NCBI GenBank assembly: GCA_015039365.1
Contig: WION01000030.1
Coordinates: 186,001 to 250,000, forward strand
Origin: Amanita rubescens
Taxonomy: Eukaryota; Basidiomycota; Agaricomycetes; Agaricales; Amanitaceae
Length of the DNA stretch: 64,000 bases
Direction of reading: 5' to 3'
Positions 50,309 through 62,177 of the stretch are shown one piece after another (within the stretch, counting starts at the first letter, position 1; the number at the start of each line of letters is the position of its first letter). The position numbers and the translations under genes are program-made. The notes under the pieces are model-generated. The model was given only the letters and a program-made list of their open reading frames with translations. It did no database searches and was not told where the DNA came from.

Positions 50309-51790
50309 ATGGACCTCTTCAATAATGGACCAGAAAACCCGATTCTTTCACAAAATGTCTCTGACGTGGGCACCATCCGCGGTGTCATGACGCAGAAACG
50401 GGAAACTTTGAAATGCATCGACAGAGAAATCGAGCAGCTCGTTGAAAAAAGGAAAGGAGTTGAAGAGGACCTTGTTCGCCTAGGCATCGTGGTTGCGCCT
50501 CACAATCACAATCATCTTCCGAACGAGGTGCTCAGTCGCATATTTATTCTAGTTGCACAAGATTATGGACCTGTGCATTTTCCTATCTTCAAATCAACGA
50601 AACCCCCTCCACAACTTGCCATATCGCACGTGTGTTCACGCTGGCGGGGGGTGGCACTTCATACATCCGAGCTATGGGGCTATACGCACCTTACGTATCC
50701 GGAGAGGAATAGAGCCGCTTTCTACCCTCGTTACTGGCGGCGATGGCTTATACGAGCTGGGACACTTCCAGTTAGGCTGTCAATAGATTTCATTGATTAC
50801 AACGATGAAATTGCCAGCGTGTTGCAGACCCTTCTTCTGCCCTTTCGCGTCAAGAGGCTCCATCTTTCCCTAACCTATAGGAACTTGGTGGAATTGTCAA
50901 CGTTACCCGAGGCCACGATACCGAATCTAATAGACCTGAGCCTCGACCTTACACTTCCCGACGCCAAGCAGAACACAAACATACATGATCCGCACCATTT
51001 GATTACACGACTTCGGTCTCTAACGGTTTTCGGTCACGAGTTCGATGGCTGGCTTGGTAAACTCTATCCAGTTTTTCCATGGAGCCAGCTACAATCCCTA
51101 AACTTCGGGCACATGCTTTTAACGGATCTGCACCTCCTTATCGAAATCTTGCGCCAGACTCCAAATTTGCAAGTGCTCAACCTCCAGATACACAGGTTCT
51201 ACATCAAACTTTTACAGGAGTTAACCATGCCTTCTTTACGGGATTTTACACTGTCAGTTTGGATGGACACGAATGAGGGCACAGACCTTGATGGGATTCT
51301 GCGCAGTTTCATATGCCCTTCTCTCGTCAGACTCGAGCTAAATTTCTATGGCCCCTGGACAGTTGAAAGCTTCGAGATTATTAAGAGACAATATAATATG
51401 CAAGGACTTGAAGAAATCGTCCTCGGCTGTTTTCCGCTATCGATCTCTTCTATTTTACAGAATGCACCTATACTCCGTACGCTTTCGGTTCGAAAGGGTG
51501 TTGTATTGGACGACGCGGCTATCATCGGTATATCAAGCGGCACTCTTGGACGTTTTCTCACGAATTTGAACCTCAGCCCTATCTATTGCGATGTCAATGA
51601 GGTAATTAGTATGGTGGAAAAACGCATGAAAACAGTCAATGCGTTGATTAGAAATGGCTGTAGCTGGAGAGAAGATATCACCATTTTGAAAGTATTGGTT
51701 GATATCAGGCATAGCAAAGATAAACGTCTGGTTATTGCAAAGTTGAAGGAAGCAGGCATCAATGTTACCTTGGAATGTTGTTCACACTAA
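50309..51790 (+). CDS. F-box protein with leucine-rich region
   Basis: A single uninterrupted exon of 493 aa, typical of the expanded basidiomycete F-box families. An N-terminal coiled coil (KRETLKCIDREIEQLVEKRK) precedes the F-box LPNEVLSRIFILVA, then ISHVCSRWRGVALHTSELWG. The rest is an irregular leucine-rich array (FRVKRLHLSL, IPNLIDLSLDLTLP, WSQLQSLNFGHM, TPNLQVLNLQI, CPSLVRLELNFYG, NAPILRTLSVRKG). Such proteins are substrate receptors of SCF ubiquitin ligases. Lack of introns, unlike almost every neighbour, suggests a retro- or segmentally duplicated family. The 5S at 51823 starts 33 nt after its stop. Confidence 0.85.
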   Translation: MDLFNNGPENPILSQNVSDVGTIRGVMTQKRETLKCIDREIEQLVEKRKGVEEDLVRLGIVVAPHNHNHLPNEVLSRIFILVAQDYGPVHFPIFKSTKPPPQLAISHVCSRWRGVALHTSELWGYTHLTYPERNRAAFYPRYWRRWLIRAGTLPVRLSIDFIDYNDEIASVLQTLLLPFRVKRLHLSLTYRNLVELSTLPEATIPNLIDLSLDLTLPDAKQNTNIHDPHHLITRLRSLTVFGHEFDGWLGKLYPVFPWSQLQSLNFGHMLLTDLHLLIEILRQTPNLQVLNLQIHRFYIKLLQELTMPSLRDFTLSVWMDTNEGTDLDGILRSFICPSLVRLELNFYGPWTVESFEIIKRQYNMQGLEEIVLGCFPLSISSILQNAPILRTLSVRKGVVLDDAAIIGISSGTLGRFLTNLNLSPIYCDVNEVISMVEKRMKTVNALIRNGCSWREDITILKVLVDIRHSKDKRLVIAKLKEAGINVTLECCSH

Positions 51791-51822
51791 GGGTATATAG
51801 GATGTTCAGAACGCTAGTAGGT

Positions 51823-51940
51823 ATCCACGGCCATAGGACTCTGAAAGCACCGCATCCCGTCTGATCTGCGCAGTCAACCAGAGTGCCGCCTAGTTAGTAC
51901 CACGGTGGGGGACCACGCGGGAATCCTGGGTGCTGTGGTT
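51823..51940 (+). rRNA. 5S ribosomal RNA
   Basis: 118 nt, identical to the copies at 6226 and 49403 except for one C to T change in CATCCCGTCTGATCTGCG. It is followed by TTTCTTTTTT. It lies immediately downstream of the F-box gene, in the same direction. Confidence 0.95.
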
Positions 51941-52336
51941 TTTCTTTTTTGGTTTCTCTACTAGTCAGTATCATTAAATCGTCTACCGATGCAATCTCAG
52001 TGACAAGCCCCTATCTTTGCGACGCCACAAAGCATCGTCGGCTTTCAATTTAGCCTTGTTCAGCGAATAACATAAGGTTATCACCGCACTATACATTCCG
52101 AATGTCAACACTTTTTTTTCCTGTCGTGTGACATCAAATCGTCGAAGGCTAACACATACTCGGTACAGGATCGTGCAGATTCGAACCTGAGTTGTGCTAA
52201 GTATATTGCCACCGATGGATCGGATCCACTGAGAATTCCGCTCCACCTGTGAAGAACCGCAACCATGGATTGAATAACACATTTACCACCAACCCCCGAA
52301 TCCATTCTCATGACATTGAACTCGACGCGATATCCC
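51941..52336. other. Spacer between 5S rRNA and the SNX41-like gene
   Basis: 396 nt with 3' UTR of the sorting nexin on the minus strand. No gene is seen. Confidence 0.35.
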
Positions 52337-54456
52337 TCACCGCCCATTGATCGTCGCCGTCGAATCCCTCCTCGCAGCGTTTCCATCGCCCCCGCCCGCA
52401 ACACCAACACCAGCGCCCCCACCCCCACTTTCACCTTCCCCGACCAAAAGCAGAGGCGGCCGATTAGGATGATCAGATATCTTCTCAATCTCCTTCTTCG
52501 CGTCCTCCCACGCTTCCAGATTCTTCCATCACTCTCATCAGCTTCCCCTCCCAAAAAAAAAGATCCAGACTCCCAAACAACACTCACCTTTTTCGCCCAA
52601 TCCCGATGACTCTTTGCCATAGCGATACACATCTCCCTCAAATCCGCGACTTTCTGTCTTTGGAACCGGTCCAGATCACCTTGTATGGCGTTACACGAAT
52701 ACTTGAGATCTGCAGCTGACAAATGGAGGGCTTCTTCCAGCTGACGACGACGACGACGGTTGATCAGTAAAGGACGCAACACGGTAAAAAGAACAACACT
52801 TCCTCACCTGAGCGATCGTCTCTCGCGTCTTGGTGATTCCGTTCCTCCGCGCCGTCTCAGGGTCGACGTCCATCATCCCGTGAAGCGTAAAACTCAGTGC
52901 GTTGAGGAATCCCATCCCAGGCGCTCTCGTTCGGCGTCTGACGGGATTCGGACCAGGATGGGGAGGTAAATAAGAAGACGGAGAAGAGGTGGGCGATTCA
53001 GGAAGGGGAGCGTCTTCCGGCTGCTGCGGCTCTACAGTTTCCGCTGTGCCCTCCGCAGACGTGATGGGTTCCGATGGGTCACCAACTTGCTCCCCGCTAT
53101 CCGATTCGCTCGGGTTGTTCGTCTTTGACCCCAAAGGAGGACTAGGCGATATACTCGTCACGCCCCTCCCCCTCCCCAACGCCTCTTCCAATCTCTGCGC
53201 CTCCTTTTCGCTCTTCTCTAGTTCCTCCAGCTGTTCACGTTTACTCTCCAGCCCATCTTGCGTCATCTCGAACTGAACATGCTTCTGGTGGCGGTATGCA
53301 AGGAGCTTCTTGATGATAGAAGCGAATTGAGAATATTCGTGTAGGGGTTCTGCCCAGTTTTGTTCGAGTTCCTGGAGCTGCAGTTGCATGGGGTTAATAG
53401 CAGTTGAAGAATGTAAAATAGGGGGTTGTCCTACCAGTTTGGTGGTGGAGATGTAGGTAGCGTCTACAGCTTGCCCAGTCTTTTCAATGGCAGAGGCCAT
53501 TTCTTCCGACTCGTTCAAGCTGAATCCGTTGAGTGCCGCACCCAAATCGGAATGATCCTGCGCATAATCTTGTTCATCCAGTGAGCACAGGTATACTTAC
53601 TGTATTGATAACGTACCAGACCAGCGTTTATGTAGCTTTCGGGTGAATTTCTCCATTGGACCACTGATGTGACTGGCAAACTTGAGCGTGAAAGCCTCCG
53701 AGTCGAGGAAACGTTGATCAGGGTTGCGAAGGGGGTGTGCAGCGGAGGGGTTGGGTAGGGCTGCGTAGGCTGGTGAGGCATTAGGATCGACGGGGTTGTG
53801 AGATGGAGCTTTGAGAATGTTCTTGGGCAGAACGGATAAAGGGGGCGAGTTGAGTACTTCGTGCTAAGGTTTTAATCAGCGAATGAGTTTATTACAATGA
53901 AATAGAAACGAACCCAAGAGACTTCTCCATCCAGGAAGCGATGAAAGACATGTTCATTGGAGAGAATGGGATGCCTTGCAAGACGGTTGAGAAAGGTCTG
54001 CAACATGCGTCTCCTACGAGCAATCATGGCAGCATCCTCCTTTGCCTTTGCCTGTTTGACGGCATAGTCACTGATGGACTGCTTTGAGGGGATTGGAGGG
54101 ATGATGATGGTCGGGTAGAGCTTGACGAGTGAATCACGGAGTGACTCGAATTCGGAATAGCGGTGGCTAGCGCGAGCATCGCCTGCAGTTATGAGGTAGG
54201 TGATGTATGGGGTGGCCGAGTTTAAGGAGGTCTTTTGAGCGTCTGTAATGAGGATTTCTGGGTGGTCGTCCGAGTGAAGGAATCTGTCGCGACGGCAACA
54301 GAATTCTGTCTTTGGGACTTGTGGAAGTCTATGAGTACCTGGCGAGGGAAATGGTCTAGAAGCGGGAGGTGAAGGCGGCGCTGAGAGGTCGAGTTTCGAA
54401 GCGGAGGAAGTTTCTGACGGAATCACGTCGAATGGATTATCGTCGTCAAAGTCCAT
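52337..54456 (-). CDS. SNX41: Sorting nexin, Snx41/Atg20-type (PX-BAR)
   Basis: Starts MDFDDDNPFDVIPSETSSAS. The PX domain has PEILITDAQKTSLNSATPYI, then RASHRYSEFESLRDSLVKLY (the Arg-Tyr of PI3P binding) and PPIPSKQSISDYAVKQAKAK, ending FLDGEVSW. After VLNSPPLSVLPKNIL and FAWK-like residues comes a BAR-type helical region: AIEKTGQAVDATYISTTKL, ELEQNWAEPLHEYSQFASII, KREQLEELEKSEKEAQRLEE. An insert of about 100 Ser/Pro/Glu residues (53,200-52,940) interrupts it, and LEEALHLSAADLKYSCNAIQ, MAKSHRDWAKK follow. The tail is Gly-rich and ends at 52337. Snx41/Atg20 nexins retrieve endosomal cargo and support selective autophagy. The interrupted BAR is characteristic of this subfamily. Atg20 itself is the main alternative name. 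Confidence 0.85.
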
Positions 54457-54525
54457 GGCGGTGAAGCGAACTTAATGTAATGATTGTAATGATATTGTAA
54501 TCAAATCTAATGTAATGTAATGTAA

Positions 54526-56609
54526 TCACATCCGCCGAGCTTCGGCTGCTCGCGCTCGCCTCTCTCGTTCGACGCGCGCCCGCATTTCCGCAGAGAGTCC
54601 CGCTATTCCATCTGCTGCTCCAGACGTACCTCCAAGTCTCCTCGTAAACGGATTCTCAACTGGTTTTTCCTGCACAACGACGACGACCGGCGGCTCAGGC
54701 GTCGAATCGACCACCCTTTCGCGCTCTCTGATCTTTTCTTTCAATCCTTTCCGTCGCGCCTTTCGTTTCTCGTCCCGGTCCTCTTCCATCTCCTTCCTCA
54801 ACGCACTAGGCACGCGTCCCGCTCCAAACCAATCCCACCATTCCTCATGCGCACCGGCGCATCGCCGAAATACATCCCTCACCCCCTTCGTACTCGCCAA
54901 ATCATACGCAGTTCTTCGCGCTCCCTCTCCTCCAACCGCTATCGTAGGATCCGCACGCAGCTCTTCCAACATCCACTGCGTCACATCCTCCTGCCCACTC
55001 TGAGCAGCAACCTGCAACAAACTCGCCCTCTTGTCCCCTGTCCACTCTGGTATCGTCGCATTCACACCTCCCACCGCTTCTCCCTCGCGTTCCCAGAACG
55101 CTCTCAGCACTTCCGACCTGCCCTTGGCAATCATGTCCAGCAACCTCGTCCATTTCTCCCGAAGCGCCTCTTCCTCTTTTGTTAATTTGACCGGTTTGGG
55201 CTTTGCCTTTTCAGGTTCCGGTCGCGGGGCTGGTATAGGTTTGGGCTGCGGAAGAGATGCGAGGTACGCTTCGTCCTGCGCCCGCAGCTCGTCCTCGGTA
55301 AAGCGGGTCACTTTGACGCGCGTCAATTCCAGTAAACATCGTTGCACCTCTGATTGCGTCTATCAACAATGTAAACTCATATTCCCATCGAAAAAGTCAT
55401 CCATCAACGTACCGGCCGCCGAGTCGGGAATGGAAACGTCCTCAACCGTTCGTCTCCCTTTTGGATAACAGCCTCGTCATAGTCTAGGAATATCCTCTTA
55501 TTGGACACACTAGCGCGTATCCAAATACGTTCACATTCATGAATGTCTTCTGCCCAATCTGCCAACAAATTCCGAATGTCCTATCACAATCCGTGTCAAA
55601 CGGTTGGTAAAGAAAATCAAGTGTCAAACTCACATCGCGCAAAGCTTGCTCGCCATACCTCCTCAACATCGCACCGGCACTAATCGCCGCCCCCTTTGAA
55701 TTATCATTGACCGATTGAGATCCACCTTGCTTCCTCCTAGCTAATCGACCGTCAATACCTCCATTTTAACGGGAGAGAGAAAAAGAACTCACTTGTATAC
55801 CGATGGAACGTCTTGTGTCTCAACACCTCCGTATCCTGCTTTGGTTGCTTCTTCTTTGTCTTTGTTCCTTCTTCTTCCTCAGATCGACTCACTCTCATAA
55901 TCGCTCCGGCAAAATGTCCTCCAGCAACCATAAACAACGCCCACTTTCGTTCTTGACTTTTCTGCATATCCTTCAACTCGTCCAAGTATCCTTGGGGATT
56001 ATTAGAATCGACAGCAAACAAGGCGCGATAGACTCCGATCTGGGTAGACGGGGGAGAGTGGAACCACGTATGAGCGGTGACGGGTGCACTTGGTCTCGAA
56101 TCATCTTCATCGTCGTCTACCGTCTTGAGTAGTTTCTTGGTCTTATCCACCAACGTATTTACAGCATCTGCGTCTGAATCTTCTTCTTCTTCTTCCTCTT
56201 CTGAGGACGCCGAACCAGACAATGAATCGTCTAGAGCTGGGTGTATGTATGGTGGAGGAGATTAGATGAAAACTGATGAACTGATGAAAGTTAGGGGCGT
56301 CCTACCGCTCACGAGCAGCGTAAAAGCGGATTCGTCGACGGGTTTACCGCCTGCTAGTTTAGTTTTGACGTTGTACCTGTGCCAGTCTGAACGGACGTGT
56401 GCGCGTTGTTCGTTCACGTCTGGAAAAGTGACTCCGAGGCATACGGTGCAGGATAGTGATGACGACGATGACGCTGGTGGTGGTGGTGGTGGTGGTGGTG
56501 GTGGTTTTTCTGGCTCGGGTTGACGAGTGCTAAGAGTACGTGGAACGAGAGTTTGAACGAGTTCGGGTGGGAGAGAAAAGACGTGTTGCCAGTGAATTTG
56601 AGGTGCCAT
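54526..56609 (-). CDS. VMS1: Vms1/ANKZF1 peptidyl-tRNA hydrolase of ribosome quality control
   Basis: Starts MAPQIHWQHVFSLPPELVQT. A proline run (56,466-56,510) precedes a C2H2-like finger, CTVCLGVTFPDVNEQRAHVR then SDWHRYNVK. After an acidic stretch comes the VLRF1 catalytic domain: WALFMVAGGHFAGAIMRVSR, EVLRHKTFHRYT, ARRKQGGSQSVND (the glutamine of GSQ is the catalytic residue), GAMLRRYGEQALRDDIRNLL, IFLDYDEAVIQKGDERLRTF. Ankyrin-like units (SLLQVAAQSGQEDVTQWMLE, TAYDLASTKGVRDVFRR) and a charged C-terminal VIM-like helix ending ARAAEARRM follow. Vms1 cleaves the tRNA from nascent chains stuck on 60S subunits and binds Cdc48. The BFR2 start is only 43 nt away on the other strand. Confidence 0.92.
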
Positions 56610-56652
56610 GATGGTCGTATCGAAGTCGTGACTCACGCGATCACCAAAAAAT
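56610..56652. promoter_or_regulatory. 43 nt bidirectional promoter VMS1/BFR2
   Basis: The two start codons are separated by only 43 nt, containing CGTGACTCACGCGATCACC. Both genes act on ribosomes (assembly and quality control), so shared control is plausible but is inference from spacing alone. Confidence 0.35.
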
Positions 56653-58316
56653 ATGCCTCTTTCGCTCGCTGATCAAATCGCGCAACTCGACGCGGCACCG
56701 GTTGGTAAGTTTTGTCTAAAACTATACTTTACATACGCTTACAGTTTGTAGACTTTGACCCTGAGGATGTGGGCAAGGATGATGATATTTTAACAGAGGC
56801 AGCAGCAGCCAGGGAACATTATATGGATGTAGGACCGAGTACGCTACGGAATGGTGTTTTGGATCCAAAATACGATGGTCAGAGGACGACGAGGAAATCG
56901 CTTATGGAGGAGAGTGAGGAGGACATTGAGGAATATGAGGAAGAGCCCAGTGAGAGTGAGCACGAAGACGAAGACGAGGAAGAGGAGAGCGAAAGTGAAG
57001 AGGACGAACTCAAACTCGAACACGAGAGCAAAAGTGAGGTGGACGAACAAGAAAACGACGTGACTGCAGAGCTCAAAAGGAAAAGAGAAGACGACAAACG
57101 AAAAGGAATAGCCGTGTCGAGGCAGATTGTGAGTGTTTCTTCACTTAAAGGTCAAGTCAGACTTTTGACCGCACCGGTAGGCCATCTGGGATGCCCTCCT
57201 CGAAGCTCGGATACGAATGCAAAAGGCAGTTAATGCGGCCAATAGTCTTCCAAAGGTAGACCAGAGCTCGTTAGGCCTACTACGTCAAACTAACCGAAAT
57301 CATAGCCATCAGATATGGATGTTTATATCCAACAGCCCGAATGCAGACAGGCCTTGAACAATATGCTGGACGAGGCTCTTTTACTTGCTGACGAACTAGA
57401 CGACTTGCAAGAGGTGAGCATACATTCCAAGAGGTTTGATTGGATCTTAATGCAACGCGCGGTATAGCACCTGCTCACGAAAAATGAAAGCATCACCCTT
57501 CCACCGCGCAAACGACGGAAACTCGACGATGGCGAAGACGTCGACTACAACCGACAACTAGAAGACGCCACCGAGGATGTCTCAGCCGTCGAACACGCGT
57601 ACGTTGCACACCCCCTTCCTTATGCTCACTCTAACGAAATGGCAACATAAGAATGCACCCATGGTCCATCCAAACACTCAACAAATGGTCTGCCAAGATC
57701 CAAGCAGTCGCCCCCTCCATGCTCCTCCCTTCCAACCGAAACGCATTTTCAAAAACACAACAGAACGTCAAATCTGCTGTACAACTCGCCGAGGAGACGC
57801 TCAGAGACCACGACAAGTTGCTCTCCCGATCGCGAATACGACGCGGGAAGGAAAGGCGGTTAGGAGCCAGCGAAGAAGGAGAAGAGACTCAAGAAGGAGA
57901 AGAAGAAGACCTTGACATTTTTGACGATACAGATTTTTATCAACAACTCTTGAGGGATGTTATCGAATCTAAAGGAACCGGAGGGGTCGACGATTGGATG
58001 ACGGTTCAGAAAGAAAAAAAGGCGAAAAAGAAGGTAGACACGAAAGCTAGCAAAGGACGGAAAATACGGTTTTTGCATTTCTTTTTGTACCAAGTGATTT
58101 TGTTAATCCCCCAACAGATACCATGTACACGAAAAGATTCAAAACTTTATGGTCCCTGTACATGTCATAGGCGGTTGGCACGAAGAGCAGATTGATGAGT
58201 TGTTTGCTTCGTTGCTTGGGAAAGGGTTCGAGTCAGCAGGCCCAGGGCTTGATGAGGAACAGTTGGAGAATCGGTTGGATGAGGGAGTCATGACAGGGTT
58301 TCAAGTGTTTGGCTAG
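56653..58316 (+). CDS. BFR2: Bfr2/AATF (Traube) ribosome biogenesis factor
   Basis: Starts MPLSLADQIAQLDAAPV. Next is DFDPEDVGKDDDIL and HYMDVGPSTLRNGVLDPKYD, the conserved N-terminal patch. A long Glu/Asp/Ser tract follows (56,910-57,060), then SRQI, ALWDALLEARIRMQKAVNAA, the AATF leucine-zipper region, DDWMTVQKEK-type sequence, RKIRYHVHEKIQNFMVPVH, and the end EEQLENRLDEGVMTGFQVFG at 58316. The Traub domain, with FYQQLLRDVIESK and VHEKIQNFMVP, is diagnostic. Bfr2 acts in the SSU processome at the 5' ETS of pre-rRNA in the nucleolus. Introns are short (about 50 nt). Confidence 0.9.
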
Positions 58317-58518
58317 GTAGTCACATTTATTCCGCGATAATCCGTCAGGATAAGTTTTGAGGGCGCTGACCGCACACGGCCCCCGGCTCGCAAACCAAAG
58401 CAAATGGATAAACGTTGATCTTTGGAAAAGGATAAACACACAACTCGATTAGCGAGAGATTTATCTATATAATCTCGAGCCCCTCTCACTGTCAATCGAG
58501 AAAAGAACTTATCCGACC

Positions 58519-60096
58519 ATGACTGAGAAAAAACATATCGTCATCCTCGGTGGTGGAATAACAGGCTTGTCCAGCGCATTCCGCCTCTCTCGGAGGTTTC
58601 CTGATGCTCGCATCACGCTCGTCGAGAAAGAAGACAGACTAGGCGGTTGGATAAAAAGCGAACGAGTTTCCGTTGGCTCGTCTTCTATCGTATTGGAAGC
58701 TGGCCCGCGAACTCTACGACCCGTAGATAAAGCAATCCTCGAACTAGTAAGCACTCCAGGATCGCCCGTTCGTTATACCCCCCGACGTGCCCCTCCCCTT
58801 AGATTCACCTTTTAGACCTTACACCCCAACTCATTACAACACCCAAATCCTCTCCAGCCGCTAAATCCAGATTTCTCTACGTCCCAGATCTAGGCGGTTT
58901 GTTACGCATTCCCTCCAGCTTATGGTCCCTGCTCTCTCCCTGGTCCGAATCACGACCATTGTCGTGGACACTCCTAGCTGCCCTCCTCAGCGAACCTTTT
59001 GGCAGCGCCAACCGCCCCGTCATAGCCGAAGCAGACGAATCGGTTGATGCCTTCCTGACGCGCAGGTTCGGCGAGAGCTTTGCCCGCGTATTTGGGAGCG
59101 CGTTGGTTCATGGGATATACGCTGCGGATTCGAGAGAGCTGTCGGTGAGAGCGGCGTTCCCGTCCTTGTGGGATGCTGAGACGAGAGGGAATGGGAGCGT
59201 GTTGTTGGGTATGGTTAGAGCGGGAGGAACGAAGGATGAAGGGGTTTACGAGTTGGGCGATATGGTGGATAGGATGAAGGGCGTCTCGGTGCTGTCGTTC
59301 AAAGAGGGAATCGAAGCGTTGCCGAGAGCCTTGGAGAACCACCTCGCGGCGAAGGAGAATGTGGAGATTTTAAAGGGTACGGCCGTGTCCAGCTTGAGAA
59401 TGACTGAAGATGAGCAGATTGAGGTGGGCATTTTTCTTCCATCTGTTACCTTGTCTCATGGACATATAGGTGACGCTTGGTGAAGATTCAAAGATAACGG
59501 CTACACACGTCGTGTCTACTCTTCCGCTTCCTGTCCTGCACGACATACTCCCTGCGTCGCACCAGCTTCCGTATCTCACCGCCAACCCATCCACCACCGT
59601 CACTGTTGTCAACCTCGTTTTCCCTGTACATCCAGACACCATTCACCCACCTGGATTCGGGTACCTTGTTCCGCGTCGCCGTGATCCCGACCCTGACGCG
59701 CTCCCCATCATCGGCACCGTGTTCGACTCGTGCTCGCTCTCAGCGCAGGATGATCCACCCATCTATACAAAAATCACGGTGATGATCAAAGGCGATTATC
59801 CCCTTGCGCCTCCTGCTCCGTCGGCCTCCACCTCGGACATTCCTGATCTGATTCTTGACATCCTATCGACGCTGTCGACGCAACTCTCTACGTCGTTGCC
59901 GGATCCTGCATTGTGGAGGGTTCATGTCAATCGTCACTGTATACCGACATACACTGTGGGGCATCGTACGCGGATGGAAGAACTGGCAAACCGGACAAAG
60001 GAGGAGTGGAAAAGTCGGTTGGAGCTGGCTGGGTCTGGGATAGGCGGCGTGAGTCTAGGTGACTGCGTGAGGGCTGGGAGGAAGGTGTTCGCGTAG
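58519..60096 (+). CDS. HEM14: Protoporphyrinogen oxidase
   Basis: Three exons (58519-58746, 58803-59423, 59470-60096) give 491 aa, a normal length. The FAD-binding fold is HIVILGGGITGLSSAFRLSR, with LVEKEDRLGGWI and LEAGPRTLRP. The substrate region has FLYVPDLGGLLRIP, ADESVDAFLTRRFGESFARV, LVHGIYAADSRELSVRAAFP. The C-terminal dinucleotide part reads ATHVVSTLPLPVLHDILP and ends VSLGDCVRAGRKVFA. It oxidises protoporphyrinogen IX to protoporphyrin IX on the outer face of the inner mitochondrial membrane, the penultimate step of heme synthesis. The start at 58519 gives the Rossmann motif at the usual distance of about ten residues. Confidence 0.93.
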
Positions 60097-60204
60097 GGTC
60101 AAGACGACCAGGTCAGAATCATATACTAGATGCCATAAAGTATTCATACATTAGAATAGAAGAGAATAATGTTGCGTATTATGCAAGATGGGAAATGGGA
60201 AAAA

Positions 60205-60322
60205 AACCACAGCACCCAGGATTCCCGCGTGGTCCCCCACCGTGGTACTAACTAGGCGGCACTCTGGTTGACTGCGCAGATCGGACGGGATGCGGTGCTT
60301 TCAGAGTCCTATGGCCGTGGAT
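60205..60322 (-). rRNA. 5S ribosomal RNA
   Basis: Complete 118 nt copy on the minus strand, with the terminator T-run at 60199-60204. It is identical to the plus-strand copies at 6226 and 49403 over the core. The gene lies 0.3 kb upstream of, and divergent from, the F-box gene at 60611. Confidence 0.95.
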
Positions 60323-60610
60323 TGTATTCTATATTCTAAATTTCTTATATACCCAGTTTCGAGGGTGAAAGAAGCAGCTCTACCAGAGACTCTTCGTGTA
60401 CCAACGTTAAATACCGTGTGTCCATTGATTACAGGTGATGCAACAAGGATCCGGGACTATTAGGTCCGCAATACATGTCCAAAATCCATTGTAGAAAAAA
60501 AAACATCATGATATAGTGGTAATAGTTGGTTAATAATAAGGAATTCAAAAATGTTACGATCGGTGTAGCGTGAGAATATAGTTATAGTCTCTTGACACTC
60601 TGCTCCTAAC

Positions 60611-61832
60611 ATGCTCGAGCCAGACAGAAACCTGCCAAACGAGATCTTGGTCCATTTCTTCAGCCGTCTTTCGCAACATGACCTCACAAAAGTCGCATTA
60701 GTATCGCACCGTTTCAACGCCATCGCTGAACGTATATTATACTCGTCTATCGACATTGACGAGAAGACAATTTGGAGAGACGATGTTCCCAAGCGGACGC
60801 TCGGATGGTGCGATGCAATGAAACGAAATCAGCTCTATGATGTACCGCGTAAACTATCTATTCGATGGGTAATGTTTGGAAGGTTCAAGACTTTGTCTCA
60901 CTCGTGCTCATTGGTCAATGACAACATACGCCGCCTCACGCTCCTGGACACACTCGAGCTTTCCATAGGCCCTTGTGATTCAACCCCTACCATGGTGGAC
61001 CTCATTCGAGACCTTCGCCTCCAGAACCTACAACATTGTTTGCTGAATGCAGGCGATCCAGCCTGGCCGGGTTCGTTTGATTATACACCAACATCCGGCA
61101 ACATGTGCGGATTCATCGCGTCTCATTCTGGATTACGCTACCTCGCCGGTTCGGCATTCTCGGAACCAGCACTGGCAATAGATCTTGCGCATCATGACTA
61201 CGTTCCCGAGCTATCCATCTTTGACGGAACACCGAGCGGAGCAGCGTTTATCCTTCCAGGCCGACCAGTCTATCACCTCCTGTTGACAGGCGGGCAATGT
61301 GATTTGATTTTGAACAGTGAAAACCTCTCTCGCATGGCGCTCACTTCCGTCCCTCTCCGGATTCTTGACTTATCCGCCATGTATATGTCTCCAAGCGTCT
61401 TGCGCGACATAGCAACCCATATTCCCACAATAGAAATCCTCAAAGTCATTACCACTACTCTCATCGTAAGCCACCCCTATTTACATTTATGGTGGATTAA
61501 CGTGGGAGGCTTTTTGCTGAAATTTGATTCTTTCTTAGCATGACCTTTTTTATATATCATCTTATTTCGCCTCATTCAAAAAGCTAAATTGGTTCGACCT
61601 AGCATCATCGGGAAAGAAGATAGAAGTGGAAATGGACGTCCAGCGCTCGCTCTGTTGCTCCTGGCATGGATTTTGCCCATCACTGCGACATATCTTCTTC
61701 CCATTCGTGAATTATGACGATAGCGAGTCAACTATGTGGGAGTGGTATGATGACAGGGGCTGGTTGCTAAGCGAGCGGCCCACTGAAGAAAGTGCGGACG
61801 GCTTGTACCGGTACATCCCCCAAGATTTTTGA
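60611..61832 (+). CDS. F-box protein
   Basis: Two exons, 60611-61465 and 61584-61832, phase 0, give 367 aa. The F-box is at the very N-terminus: LPNEILVHFFSRLSQHDLTK, then VALVSHRFNAIAERILYSSI. The remainder has leucine-rich patches (LTLLDTLELSIGP, LRLQNLQHCLLNAG, VPLRILDLSAMY) and a last exon rich in Trp and acidic residues (TMWEWYDDRGWLLSERPTEE). It is a different subfamily from the F-box gene at 50309 but also neighbours 5S sequences on both sides. It is presumably a receptor of an SCF ubiquitin ligase, target unknown. Confidence 0.8.
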
Positions 61833-61913
61833 GCTGAAGCAGAATAAAGTTGGTCTGTAGATTACATGTAGTAACTGAGCACCTTGGCGAATACATAATA
61901 GTAATTTGGCAAA

Positions 61914-61995
61914 AACCACAGCACCAGGATTCCCGCGTGGTCTCCCACCGTGGTACTATCTGGGCGGGACTCTGGTTGACTGCGCAGATCGGACG
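61914..61995 (-). pseudogene. Truncated 5S rRNA pseudogene
   Basis: The minus strand carries the 3' two thirds of 5S rRNA (AACCACAGCACCAGGATTCC to GACTGCGCAGATCGGACG in plus orientation). The first 35 or so nucleotides of the RNA are missing, and there is a 1 nt deletion in the CCCAGG stem and four or five substitutions. It starts 81 nt after the F-box stop. Confidence 0.9.
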
Positions 61996-62177
61996 TCAAC
62001 TATGTTGTTTGCTGCTGAGGAAGAACGCATCGCGACTGTCTGGAATCTTAGTATACATCGACATCTTTCCCCGTTTCCTCCGTGTCATCGTATTTATATT
62101 CAAAGTTGAGAGTCTTAGCGTTTCCGTGAACTTGGTGATCGCCTTTGATTCGAGAAGTTTCCCAGCAGGCGTCATTT

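Noticed and set aside
57860..58093. Phe-rich minus-strand frame opposite BFR2.
   Set aside because: It is the complement of the Lys/Glu-rich BFR2 coding sequence.
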